Source of the DNA: Diplosphaera chodatii | Lineage: Eukaryota > Chlorophyta > Trebouxiophyceae > Prasiolales > Stichococcaceae | Direction of reading: 5' to 3' | Assembly (NCBI GenBank): GCA_032358165.1 | Contig: JAALGY010000002.1 | Span: 1 to 64,000 of the forward strand | Length of the DNA stretch: 64,000 nt | Part shown: positions 42,901-53,634 of the stretch, piece after piece | Layout of the letters: each line of letters begins with the position of its first letter | Numbering within the stretch: position 1 is the first letter of the stretch | Position numbers and translations under genes: made by a program | Notes under the pieces: model-generated | What the model was told of the DNA's origin: nothing | Databases searched by the model: none | What the model saw: the letters and a program-made list of their open reading frames with translations, nothing else

Positions 42901-45741
42901 GTGCATCGCCAGCTGCACCGCCGCTGCTGCCGCCTGGCTCCCCATGGCCATCGCCAGAGCTGACACTGAACTGCCGCCGTGCTGATTGCACCGCGGCTGA
43001 CAGGGCGGCTGCCAGCGCCGCTGCCCACTCGTTCCATCTGGGCTCTTCATCAAAGATGTGGCAGCAGTACAACTCATACATCCTGGCTGCCCCCCGAGCT
43101 AGGCATGCGAGCCTGCTTAGCGCCGCTGCCTGACAAAAAAGCAGATGATCGGTTTGACAGCCGACGCAAGCTGATCTGCCTCATTTTCTGCAGACAGCAG
43201 AGCATCGCGGGCCCCACCAGGATTTCAGCCCTTCTGATCGAATGCGTGCAGGTCGGATCAGAGTGTAGGGAGACTCAGCACCTGCTGACTGGTCGGTGAA
43301 GCATTGCTGCTGTGTGCTGGGAATGTGGCAAGCACGCCACGCATGGCAGCTGCCACGCCGGATACGAGCGCAGCTGCTGCGTCAGGCCCCATGCGCATCG
43401 CCCACAGCAGCACATCCCGTGCGAGATGCCTGCACAGACGCCACAAAAGCCGTCGTGGCTGCGCGTGCAAGTTCTGCAAATGGGCTTGCCTGCACCGGCA
43501 AGCAGCAGCGCGAACAACATGCCATAGCAAAAACACCATGCTGCTGCACTGCTAGATCCGCTCACCACGCTGAATGCTGACCGTTTTTTAGCATAATTGG
43601 GTTCATGAGTACCTGTACCTTAGGGTATAGCAGCACCTTGGTCAGGTCTGCACAGGCTGCTGCCGTGTGCTTACGTCAGCTTACGCCTGAAACGCATCTC
43701 ACCCACTTGTGACCAAGCCTCGCTGCGGGGCCGCCTCGTGGGCCACAAGCGACTTGACGCCAGCAGCATAGGCGGCGGCTGCAACTGGGGACACCTCCTT
43801 GAATAGCTCCCGTTGCGAGAACGTCAGGGCTGGATCGCCAGGGCGCGGGAGCCTCGGCGGCCGGGGGATCTGCCTAAGTGCCTGTTCATCAACCGAAACA
43901 TGTCGCTTGGTGCCTGAACACCATGAGCATGCTCCTGGCACTGTGGTTTGCTCGACACAAGCCTGCAGCCGTGCACAGCTGCCATGTGGCACATAGCCCA
44001 GTTCAAAGAGTGCACTGGGAGCATGGATGCATGCTGCAATCTTGACTGGACATCACCTGCAGTAGGAGTGTCACAGGCCGCGCCCACACCGACTGCCACG
44101 AGCGCTGCTGTGGTGCAGAGCGTGCCTCGAGCAGGTGCCCAAATGCAGCGCCCTGAAGCGGTCCTGCTGAACGCTGAATGTCGGGCTGTGGACCACCTGC
44201 ATGACCAGCCTGCACGTCAAGGCTGGCACGGGCCGTACTGTGCACACGCCACATCCGACCGGCTATTGGCAGGCTTCAGACGAGCGCCTGGGCCACCTGC
44301 TGCTGCAGCTGAAGCGTCAGGGACAGCACCTTCTGCCAGGTTTGCAGCGTCCGCCGGAGCTTCTGCCGCCATCAGATCAGGTGCGCGGGAGACATCTGCA
44401 GCGAGTGCCGCGCTGCAGTAGTGCAGCAGCTGTATCAGGGATGCCTCGTCGTTCAGCGGGCTGCTCTCGCAGTGTTCCTTCACCAGCAGGCTCGCGTACA
44501 GCGCCGACTCCTGCGCTGTGAGCAGGGGTGCGGCACCGCCGCCTGCAACGAACCTGCAGACGGGCACATGCCTTTGGCCCTGGCTGCATGTAGCATGGGC
44601 ATAGTGGCCTTATGAGCTGCGCAGCCACCGTAACAGCGCTTGGCGGTGACGCAAGATGTTGCAGTATAGCGCCATCTGGCTGGCCGTCGCAGGGTCAACA
44701 CCATGCCGCAGTCAGACCACACTCAGGGTGTCACACTCAGGGTGTCTGCACCCACCTCAGGCACTCCATGGTCGCGGGCTGCAGCAGCGAGCGCGTGCGG
44801 CTGGGCGCCCGGAGCAGCTCCGGTTGAATAGGGTTTACGCTTTCATGATGCTCGTCGCTGGCCACCACCAGGATGCACAGGGCGGGAACGGCGTCCGGAT
44901 CGTGCGCTGCCGCTGCGGCCAGCATCCCTGGCCGCATGAGTGCCTGGCCGAGCGGCTCGTCAGCGCCGCGCAGCACAATCAGCACTGCAGGCAGCAGGTG
45001 GGCCAGCCCAGGGTCCTGCGCATGGGGAGTCCGGCGCAGATGTTGGAACCTACACAAAGTACACAAGCTTTGTGCAGGTCTGGGCGCAGGCATCTGGGAC
45101 AGCAGCTGGTGATTTGCTGCGCTTTTTTGGCGAGAAGAGGCAGTCGCTCCTGCCAGCCGTCTGGTTTAGTCTCACTGTGACCGCTGAAACACTGGTAACG
45201 TTGTGGCAGCTGATTTCGCGGTGGAAAGACAGACACTGGCGCACCGCAGCGGCCTCTTTGATGCAGACGTGCAGCGCAGCCACGGCCGTTGCTGCCACAG
45301 CCGGGTCCGGTGTCTGCAGCTCCAGGAGCTTCAGCAGGCTGCACAGCTGCCGGACAAGGCTGAGCTGCGGCTGGTCATCATCTCTGCACAGCACACCTGC
45401 CCGTTCATCCCAGGTGCAATGCCTTGGGGTGACACCCCAAGCCATTTACAGCTGTCATCTATGCGCATGACTCCAAGATACCAGCATCGTCCACGCCCAT
45501 GGCCAGCTGATCTGCACATGTCGCACCGTGGCCACGCGCGCCGCACTGCGGCAACCAGGGTCCCAGGCGTCAACGCCACAGACATTTTGCCCAGCTCATT
45601 TATTAGGATCTGATCCATCTGCATGTCGAATGCAGACTCAGACGCCATCAAAAGCTCTTCAGGCAGGTCCTCATCTGCGGCTGCGCGCTGGGCATGAGGC
45701 GCTGCCACCTTATTGCTTGCTGATGCGCTGCGCAGCCTCAT
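39948..45741 (-). CDS. U-box/helical-repeat protein, copy 4
   Basis: Probable E3 ubiquitin ligase. Exon 1 starts MRLRSASASNKVAAPHAQ (45741) and ends ALTPGTLVAAVRRAW. Later blocks: PAVAATAVAALHVCIKEAAA (~45.3 kb), HDPDAVPALCILVVAS (~44.9 kb), EHCESSPLNDEASLIQLL (~44.45 kb), YAAGVKSLVAHEAAPQRG (~43.75 kb), WAMRMGPDAAAALVSGVAAA (~43.4 kb), FDEEPRWNEWAAALAAALSA (~43.0 kb), LRDAAAVLEAAVATVAAAAE (~42.38 kb), MLRASAALLSIACAP (~41.35 kb), SASDAAMQELLVRC (~40.88 kb), PSKAAEKRARKKAAARAAA (~40.63 kb), LQRMSLAEGTAALAGPSA then PPSWMLCPITK (40.4-40.26 kb), and MAQPVLCVGDGHSYEERAIT with LLPNHALRQLIQAAGCL and a stop at 39948. A roughly 100-bp insertion in the linker (40.40-40.50 kb) starts with an in-frame TAG. 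The frame is saved only if it is a GC-AG intron (AGGG|gcgcat...ctgcag), a layout shared with copy 3. Confidence 0.7.
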
Positions 45742-47234
45742 GAAGGGCTGCTGGCAGCTGCAACGTCATCGTGAATCGGGACTACATCTCTTGACCGCCG
45801 CAGCGTTGAACGGCCTAATGAGACAGCTCGCTACAATGCCAGGAATGTGATGGACTTCTGTATACGGTACCAGTCTGACATGTGCACAAGGTCACGTGCC
45901 CCAGGACATTCGGCAAGTTACCTTGTACTCAATGGCAAATCTATCGGCAGGCTTGCAGCATGCATCCCTGAGGTTTGGTGCAGACCCAAGATGTCTTTCA
46001 GGCTCGTGTTTCTCAGGGAACAAGGCAGCTTGATGGCAGGGCAATCGCCCATTGGCCCTCCAAGCGCCGATTCTACCGCATCTGCACAAGTGCACATCAC
46101 TGCAGGCATTCAAGTGTGTTCTTGACAGCCCCTGATGCTGATAACTGCCACAACCAGCACCCATGACCAAAATCCCTGTACATGACTGCCCTGGCCACGC
46201 TTGTTGCGCCGCGTGACGGTCTGGTTCATATATCGTTTGACTCTGAGGCGCAGCAATGGCCGCATGACTGGGAACTAAATGTCACTGCCAGTGATCTAGT
46301 GGATCACTGCACGTGCAGTATCGCCTCTGGGCATCTGCTTGCAGCGTGACGAGCTACGAGCCCTTTGGTCTGGCGGCCATGCAACAAGCACCTGGCTGCT
46401 GCTGCTTTCGCATGCGTCACCCAGTGCCGGCGCGCCCATGGCACCTGAGTTCTGCACAGTACAGTGAACTCTCTTAGCCGTCACACCAGCGCCTCTCCGT
46501 GAGGTCAGGTTTCAAACGGCGGTCAAGAGCTGCGACGCGTCGTAGTCTGCAGGCTGCAGTGCGCAGAAGCCACCCACGCCTTCGGCAGCTGTCACGCTGG
46601 CACCTGGTGCTGTGGAGTGCCCTGCGGACAGCCGGCAGCCAGCGCCCCGCAGCCCTGCCACGCCGGCGGCAGTTGCTGCGCAACCGCCAGCAGCGTGTGC
46701 CTGTACACCAAGTCTGCACCAGGTGCGCTCGACTGCACACGCTCCACTATCTCACATCGCGGGCAGCACAACCGTGCAGGCTGTAGTCACTGCAAAGCTG
46801 CAAGTCAGCCACCTTTTGGCATTTCCTGCACACTGCCTGCTGACCATGTGAGCACAGACATCACAGGCAACGTGCTGCAGCACTGTCATTACCCGCACTT
46901 GCATGTGCCAGCCGCATGCTGCCATCCGCTGCCTAAGCTGCAGCACAGCCTGCCGTCAACGGCCAGCCGCAGCAAGCACCTGCCTTGCACATCAGCGAAA
47001 GGGCTGGGCATGCAGGTCGCTGCACATCACCGAAGCCAGTGCAACACACGGACGAAGGGTGAGGCTGCTGCAACTACTGTCCCATCCTGGCACTGAAGTG
47101 TATGCTGAAGTGTGCAAGCAATGACATAACTCCAAACAGCGACGGCGCACCTCGACCAGAGCGCCAGCGGCTGCGCTCCAGGGCTGCCATGGCTGCCCGG
47201 CTGCTGATGTTGCAGCCGCTGGGTGCTCACCGGC
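45742..47234. other. Intergenic between U-box copies 4 and 5
   Basis: This is the upstream region of copy 4. A single TCTGACA half-site (CAGTCTGACATG, 45871-45882) lies 130 bp from its start. A GC-rich block at 46495-46700 reads on the minus strand as ASVTAAEGVGGFCALQPADY then DASQLLTAV and a stop, which looks like the end of a coding exon of unknown identity. Nothing else was recognised. Confidence 0.3.
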
Positions 47235-50200
47235 TCAGGCCGCAGCGCCCTGTCTGGGGCCTGCCGCCTGAATCAGCTGCCGCAGGGCATGGTTCGGCAG
47301 CAGATCCGTGGTTGCCAGCGGCGGCCCCGTGACTGGCGAGGTGCTGTGCGCCTGCAGCCAGGCAGTGATGGCCGCCTGCTCGTAGCTGTGACCGTCGCCG
47401 ACGCACAGCACTGGCTGCGCCATCACCTCCTGCAACGTGCACAGTCGTTCAGTACGATCATGTGTAGCAACATCTAGTGGTAGGCTGAGATGCGCATCGC
47501 TGTGCCGGTGTACTGCGTAAGCATCAAGCAAACACCCCACGCAATTAGCGTGTGCCAGGCAGACCTTAGTGATGGTGCAAAGCATCCAAGCAGGTGACTG
47601 CTGCTGTGGCTGCGGCTGCTGCTGCTGCCGCTGCTGCCACTGCTGCTGAGGATCTGCTGTGTCATTTTTGCTGTGCTGCTCCAGCACGCTGCTGGCCGAG
47701 GGGCCGGTCGGTATAGCTGCGTCTTCTGCCAAGCCCATCCCTTGCAATGTATTTGCGGCATCTGCAGATGCCAGCGCGCTGCCGTTGGATGCAGCGCCTG
47801 CCGCTGTGGCGCTGCTGGGCTGACCACCTTCCAGCAGTCCTGCATTGGGCCGGGGTACAGCGGCAGCCGCTGCAGCTGCTGCGGCCCTGGCGGCGGCCTT
47901 CTTGCGGGCGCGCTTCTCGGCCGCCTTGCTGGGCGCCGCCGCCAGTGCTTCTTGACTGTCTTCTGCGGCCTGCAGCATGCACGGCCGCAGCAGCGTGTCA
48001 TATTCGCCCACTATCGCTGCAATTTGGTACCAAATGCCTCACGATGGCGCATAAGAACAGGGCACAGCAGTGCATAGGATCAACTGACGAGCAGGAGCGC
48101 CACAGCGAGCCCAGAGCATATTGCAGCGTCAGAAACTGCAGGCGTGCTGACCATGCAACAGGGACTGGACATATGCAGCAGCAGGGGCTGGTTCCCACCA
48201 GCAGCTCCTGCATGGCCGCATCGGAAGCAGCCTGCATGTGCACTGGCGATGCTACGGCGCCCATCTCGGCGACATAGGCAGGGCATTCAGCTGCCCTGGC
48301 CGCTGTGAAGGCCGTCAAAGCACCGCTGAACTCTTCCAGAGCCTTCATGATGAGCCGACCCTTCGGCGACTTTTCTTTACGCACCTCCTGCTGGCCGCAA
48401 CATCAGGCGCACAGTCGCTGCGCCGCTCCCATCTGACGTTATGCATGCAGCCAAGCGGATGAGCAACACAAAATCTCAAGGCCGCTGCAAGCTTCGTTCA
48501 TTCGCACCTGTTGTATGTTGCTGATTAATTGCTCCCAGTTTTCTATGGCAGCAGTCGCCCAACGAAGCGAGCACGGTGGGTGCTCGACACCAGGTCTGCG
48601 CAGGGTGAGCAATATTTTTGCTGACGCCCGCAGGGTTGCAAGGAGCGGCTGCAGCGCTGGCGCTGCCGATGACCTGAGCAACACATCAGCTGAGCTTACT
48701 TATGATAATTTGCAGCATGTCCTAGCAAAACCTCTTAGTCAGCCAGTGCGGCAGGGTCAGCAGGCAGGAGCCACCAGCAGCCATGCCTTGCAACAGCACT
48801 GCAACATGGCAGGGAGCACGTGCGCAGGCGTACGCGCAGATAGCAGGCGGGTCAGGCGTCAGGGGACGCACAGCAGGTTGGCTGCGGTTCGGGCGTGCAC
48901 CAGCAGCTTGTGAACCACCAGGCCGCCAAGCAGGGCTTCTGCCACAAAGGCGCCGCAGCCGCGCACCAGCCTGGCCGCCAGCTCCGCGCGGGACTGTACA
49001 GCAACACATGCCATGCACTGCTATTCTGCTTTACAGGGTGCGGTACACAGGTTTGAATCTCAGGTCCCTGCCATGCAGCGCAGCCACAACAGCTGTGCAC
49101 CACACAACATAATTTGTACCTCTCTGCAGATGCAGCGGTCCACAGCATGAGCAGGTTAACCACACATGCCGGCTGCAGCAGAGGCCTGAGCAATTACAAA
49201 CAGTGTAGGCACATGCTGGTGGGCATGCAGTAAGTCACTAAACTCCCACCTGTATCGCCTGCAGGACTTCCGCCATGCCATCCGACTGGTGCGTGGCCAG
49301 GCACCCGAAGTGCTTGAACTGCAGCAGCGCCAGCCCTGCAAAGGGTACATGAGGGTCGGTGTCAGAGCTGGCAACAGTGCCGATGCAGCAGGGCGGCGTT
49401 TGCGGTGGGGCTGCAATTGGGCCATGCCAGCCCTGTAGGTCGGTCCCCGCCTGTAAAGAATCTGCAGATCCAGGAGCGGAATAGGCTCACTGCAGCAAAA
49501 CGGTCAAAGACCCACCCAGCAGGGCATCGACGACGATGCAGCATGCAGCCTTCAGGCTGTCAGACGGCTGCGGGCCGGCCGGCTTCTCTGCAGCCGCCGC
49601 CACCATTGTGACCGCTGCCTCCAGCACCGCCGCCACTCTCACCAGGTCGGCCATGCAGTCCCGCCGGATCCTCTCCTCGCTTGGCTCCCTCTCAGCCCGA
49701 GCCTGATCAACAAATAACAGCAGCACCACGGTTCGGATTGCTGTCAGTGGGATTGATATGCCCCAAAGCATGTAGGTGCAAAACAGGGCATCTTTGGATA
49801 TGTAAATTTCGTCTAAAAATCGTATGTGACAATAGACATTGGTGATGGTGTCACATGTGCCAGGCGCGACAGAGTGCAGCCAGAGCACAGCCCAGCACCT
49901 GCACATGGAGCTCCAGGGCTTCTGAGTCGATGCGGCAGTGGCCCGCAAGCCCCGTCAGGAGGTGGATCGCCGGCTCCTGCTCCAGGGTGCCCAGGTCAGC
50001 GGTGGCAGCAGGAGGCAGCAGCAGCACCGCGGCCTCGGCCAGGTGGAAGGCGGCCTCCCACACGTGACGCTGCTGCTGCCGCTGCCGCCGCTGCCGCCGC
50101 TCCCGTTGCTGCTGACTCCCGCGCAGCAGTCTGCGCAACGCCTCGCCGTTGGCGGGTGTGCTGCCGCCAGCAGCGCTACGGTTCTTGCGGCCAGTGCTGC

Positions 50201-52974
50201 AGCCTGCGCAGCCATGCTGACCGGCGGCGCTGCGACAGGACGCTTGACGCGCCAAGTGCGCCAAGACCGTCGACGCGGCTGCCAGCATCGTTGCCCAGCT
50301 GCGCCACTGCTCTGTCTCGTCAAACAGGCGGCAGCTGTGCTCCACATCCAGCCGCGTCGCGCCTGCAGCCAGCTGCGCGAGCCTGCACAGCGCTGCCGCC
50401 TGGCAGACATGCGGGCAGACAAACCCCACTGGGTCGGAGGAGATGCCGATGCTTACTGGGTTAGCAGCCGGCAGCATGGCCGCCATGATGTTCAAGCATC
50501 AGGGAGTTCAGGTGCGATATGTGCTTTCAGCACCGCAAATATATCTGACGGATAAGTGGCACCTGGGACGCAGTAGGGCGGGTGCCACAGTCCGCAGGAA
50601 ACAAGGCCAGCACAGCACGCGTGGCGTCCATCAGCCCGCTGACAAGCGCCTGCTGCACGCCTGCCGCTGCCTGCCCCAGCTGCATTGGCGCCAGTAGGGC
50701 ATCCTGCAGCTGGCGCCTGCAGAGGTGTCACATGAACATGAGACGCTCCCTGTGCAGCGTTGCACAACTCCCCGGGCTGCAGCGGCCGGCTATGCCCCAG
50801 AGCATATTTATGTACTCAGCCGGGTGGTGAGCTGCCAGGCTTGAGCCACGGCGCGACACAGATGCCAACATGTGCAGGCCGTCATGACTCCAACTTTTGG
50901 TGTAGGCCGCATTGACTCAGCTGCAGCAACACTTTCAGAGGGTGTGTGCAAGCACCCGGCAGACACTTGGCCAAAGGGGGGCGACAGTGCCTCCCACATT
51001 AACTTCGACTTACTGGTTGTTTTGATAGCCTGCCAACCTAGTTTGGTGGTAATCAGCGTGGGATATGAATGTTCACTGTCCGTTATCCTGTCCTCACATG
51101 CTGCCGACGTCGCCTCGCTCCAGGACGGCCTCGTGGGCCAGCAGCGCCTGCACGCCGGCTGCGCAGGCAGCGGCCGCAGCTGGGGATGGGTCAGCGGGCG
51201 GCTGTTCGTGGGAACGCTGATCACCACCGCCGGCCGGCAGCCGGGCAGCCAACGTGTCCCGTTGAATGCGTACCAGCGCCTGTTTGGGAAGGCACCACGT
51301 CAGCAGGGCGTCAGACTTGCGATGGTTAATCTCCCACCTTGCCGATGCAGTCTAGCGTGATGATGCCTCAACACCAAGCGGTGCGCTGGTTACGGCAGCA
51401 GCACAGCTGCCAAACAGATACGTCTGCTGAGGGGCGGACCGCCTATATCCAGACTGCACACCACGAAATGTGCGCTGCTGTATCATGTCCCAAAGTCATC
51501 ACCTGCAGGTCCAGTGCCACTGAGCGACACCATACCGACTGCCAGCCCATTTCTTCTGCGCCCATAGGCGCCTCGGGCGACTGATCCGGTCCCTCACAGC
51601 CATGCTGCTCAGACGGCAGCTGCCCGTCAGGCTGCCTGCCACCTGTACAAGCAGGCTGCCCATCATCAGCTGGCAGGTGCTGTGCGACGATGCGCTTGCC
51701 TCATGATCAGCAATCATATGCGCACCCAAGGCACCAATCGTTGTCGCCGGGTCCGTAGACACCGCACCTTCCGCACGGCTGCTGCTCGCCTCAGCAGCCT
51801 CCGCGGCAGCCCAGTCCGCCAGCAGCGCAGGCGCAGCACGGACATCGGCGGCGAGCATCGCGCTGCAGTCCTGCAGCAGCTGCACCACGGTCGCCTCATC
51901 ATCGAGGGACCTGTCCTCGCAGTACTCCTCTGCCAGCAGGCCCGCATACAGCGCTGCGTCCCGCGGCCGCAGCAGTGGCGGTGCGCCGCCGCCCGCAATG
52001 TACCTGCAGATGAGCACGTGCTTTGTTCAGCGCCTGCATGGTCGGCCAGCCCCAGCGCCGAGGGCCGAGTGCAAGTATGTTCTCTGCGAAACTGGTGCAG
52101 TTATGCTGCAGCATCCAAATGGACAGGCACAATACACACAGGTCTTCTGGCAGCTTGCAGCACACCTCACGCACTCCAGGGTTGCTGGCTGCAGGAGCTG
52201 GCGTGGCCTGCGGCTGGGCGTCCTTTGCAGATCTGGGGTCATGTCGTCGCCGGCCAGCGTCAGGATGCAGAGGGCGGGCACAGCGTGCGGGTCCCACGCC
52301 GCCGCCGCGGCCATCATGCCCGGGCGCCGAACCGCTTCGCCAAGCCGCTCGCCAGAATGGTTCAGCAGTAGCCCCGCCAGGACGTGGCTCAGCGAGTCTT
52401 GGTGCGGGTACTCCTGCAACCGAGACAGCCAGCAGTATTTGCTGCTCATATATGCAGGATCATTCGCGCCTGCTGCAGCGTGCAACAAGGGTCAGCAGCT
52501 ACCGCCTCACAGTCCATCGGAAGGTACCTGCGAACAATCTGAAGCTTCCACATACAATTTCTTGTCTGGCAGACGGGGGAATTGGCCGCTTTGCTGGAGG
52601 GAGCAACTCAAGCCAGGCTGTCAAAAAGTCAAGCCCACCGCAGTCGACTGGATGCAGATGTGCAGCGCTGCGGCAGCTGCCGCTGCCATCTCGATGTCTG
52701 CTTCAGCGATCAGGCGCAGCAGGTAGTCGCACTCGTATGACAGGCACGGGTCCGGCTCGCTCAAGCCCCTGCAAAGCGTGCTGTAGCTGCTCACGATTTC
52801 ATGAACACATCACCACGGGCTCGAAGTCCCAGCTCAGCGGTACGCCAGCATCACCGCAGACGGGGGGCAAGTTAGTAAGCGCACGTGTAGATGCGCCGCA
52901 TCACAGAAATCAGGTTGCTCGGCGTCAGCTTCAGGGGGCCCAGCCCCTTGACGGCGTCCTTGTAGATTCCCATT
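47235..52974 (-). CDS. U-box/helical-repeat protein, copy 5
   Basis: Probable E3 ubiquitin ligase, with the most regular gene structure in the array. Exon 1 starts MGIYKDAVKGLGPLKLTPSN at 52974 and ends VMRRIYT at a gtgcgc donor. Later blocks: DIEMAAAAAALHICIQSTAV (~52.68 kb), AWDPHAVPALCILTLAGDD (~52.28 kb), YCEDRSLDDEATVVQLLQDC (~51.9 kb), CAAGVQALLAHEAVLERGDV (~51.15 kb), LCRLAQLAAGATRLDVEHSC (~50.37 kb), LATLRASAKILLTLRRPG (~48.63 kb), ASDAAMQELLVG (~48.2 kb), PSKAAEKRARKKAAARAAA (~47.92 kb), a Gln-rich linker then PAWMLCTITK (~47.58 kb), and MAQPVLCVGDGHSYEQAAIT with LLPNHALRQLIQAAG and a stop at 47235. The usual CPITK is CTITK here, so the conserved U-box proline is lost, which may weaken E2 binding. 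The linker is continuous, without the insertion seen in copies 3 and 4. Confidence 0.72.
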
Positions 52975-53203
52975 GTTGCTGCTGCGTCAGAGATGCAGGA
53001 CATACGCCATCACACTGCCTTGCGAGCAGCTCTTGACGCTGCAATCCTGGGGTCATGTAGCAGTTCCACATGCCCTTGGACGCTGGCTGATGGCATCTTG
53101 GCTGCTGTGCAGCTACGCGATGCTTCACTGGCCACTGCCTGAAGTGACGTGCAAGCTAACTGACTATCTGCTCGCAGATGCACACATGATCACTTTCCCG
53201 GGC

Positions 53204-53223
53204 TGTCAGACACTGTCAGACAC
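53204..53223 (-). promoter_or_regulatory. Tandem TGTCAGA element upstream of U-box copy 5
   Basis: TGTCAGACACTGTCAGACAC holds two direct TGTCAGA half-sites 10 bp apart, about 230 bp upstream of the copy 5 start. It corresponds to the elements at 29092 and 36060 while the flanks are not alike, which argues for selection on the motif rather than simple duplication. Confidence 0.4.
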
Positions 53224-53294
53224 CTACACGGTATCGGCGCTTCGATCTTGCTGCAGGTACACGGCATGTACTGAGATGTGAGATCCCACACTGC

Positions 53295-53528
53295 ATGTCC
53301 GATATCAGCGACAAGCAGCCAAAAGTGGCATGGCCCTTCCTTCACCCCACACGAGCGCAAGCGATGTACAAGGAGGGCATTTACCTTGGTCACGACAACT
53401 GTCCTCTGGATTCAGGAGGAAGCACGGCATGTTTTATGGCTACAGCAGAGCTGGGAATGGCGCCGCAGGCAGCAAAGGACACAACCCCACAATACAGTGT
53501 GTTTGCGAAGCTGGGCTTAGACAGCTAA
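53295..53528 (+). CDS. Small unrecognised open frame, 77 aa
   Basis: An uninterrupted frame from ATG to TAA encodes MSDISDKQPKVAWPF..., AQAMYKEGIYLGHDNCPLDS and a C-terminal YSVFAKLGLDS. The amino-acid mix is balanced, with Lys, Tyr, Asp, Phe and His all present, unlike the Ala/Arg/Cys-rich chance frames elsewhere in this GC-rich sequence. It sits between the upstream region of U-box copy 5 and the 3' end of the cyclase gene. No signal peptide, membrane segment or family motif is visible. It could be a small intronless gene or one exon of a larger gene. Confidence 0.3.
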   Translation: MSDISDKQPKVAWPFLHPTRAQAMYKEGIYLGHDNCPLDSGGSTACFMATAELGMAPQAAKDTTPQYSVFAKLGLDS

Positions 53529-53634
53529 TTCCGTGCGAGGTCCAGGCAGCAGTCCCAGTGATGCCAACCGCCGCAGCGTATAGTGCATGCTGAGGCCCCT
53601 TCCACCCGCCCAGTCTTGTCAGCGGGTCACCCGG

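Larger units (their letters stand above)
20322..52974 (-). repeat. Tandem array of five U-box/helical-repeat gene copies
   Basis: Five head-to-tail copies on the minus strand end at 20322, 30231, 37196, 39948 and 47235. Each ends in the same two-exon U-box (CPITK, intron, then VCVGDGHSYE-like core and LLPNHALRQ). Four of the five are preceded by all of the same upstream exon blocks. Shared signatures are LTPGSL..VRR (exon 1), DPDAVPxLCIL, AAGVRALLxHEAAPQRG, AASDAAMQELLV and PSKAAEKRARKKAAARA. Divergence is high in the linkers and low in the U-box. Copy 3 keeps only its 3' exons. The periods are 9.9, 7.0, 2.8 and 7.3 kb. Confidence 0.85.

Noticed and set aside
29092..53223. TCTGACA palindromes as termini of a small transposon
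   Set aside because: Each occurs singly at similar promoter positions, with no matching partner at the other end of a defined element and no target-site duplication seen.
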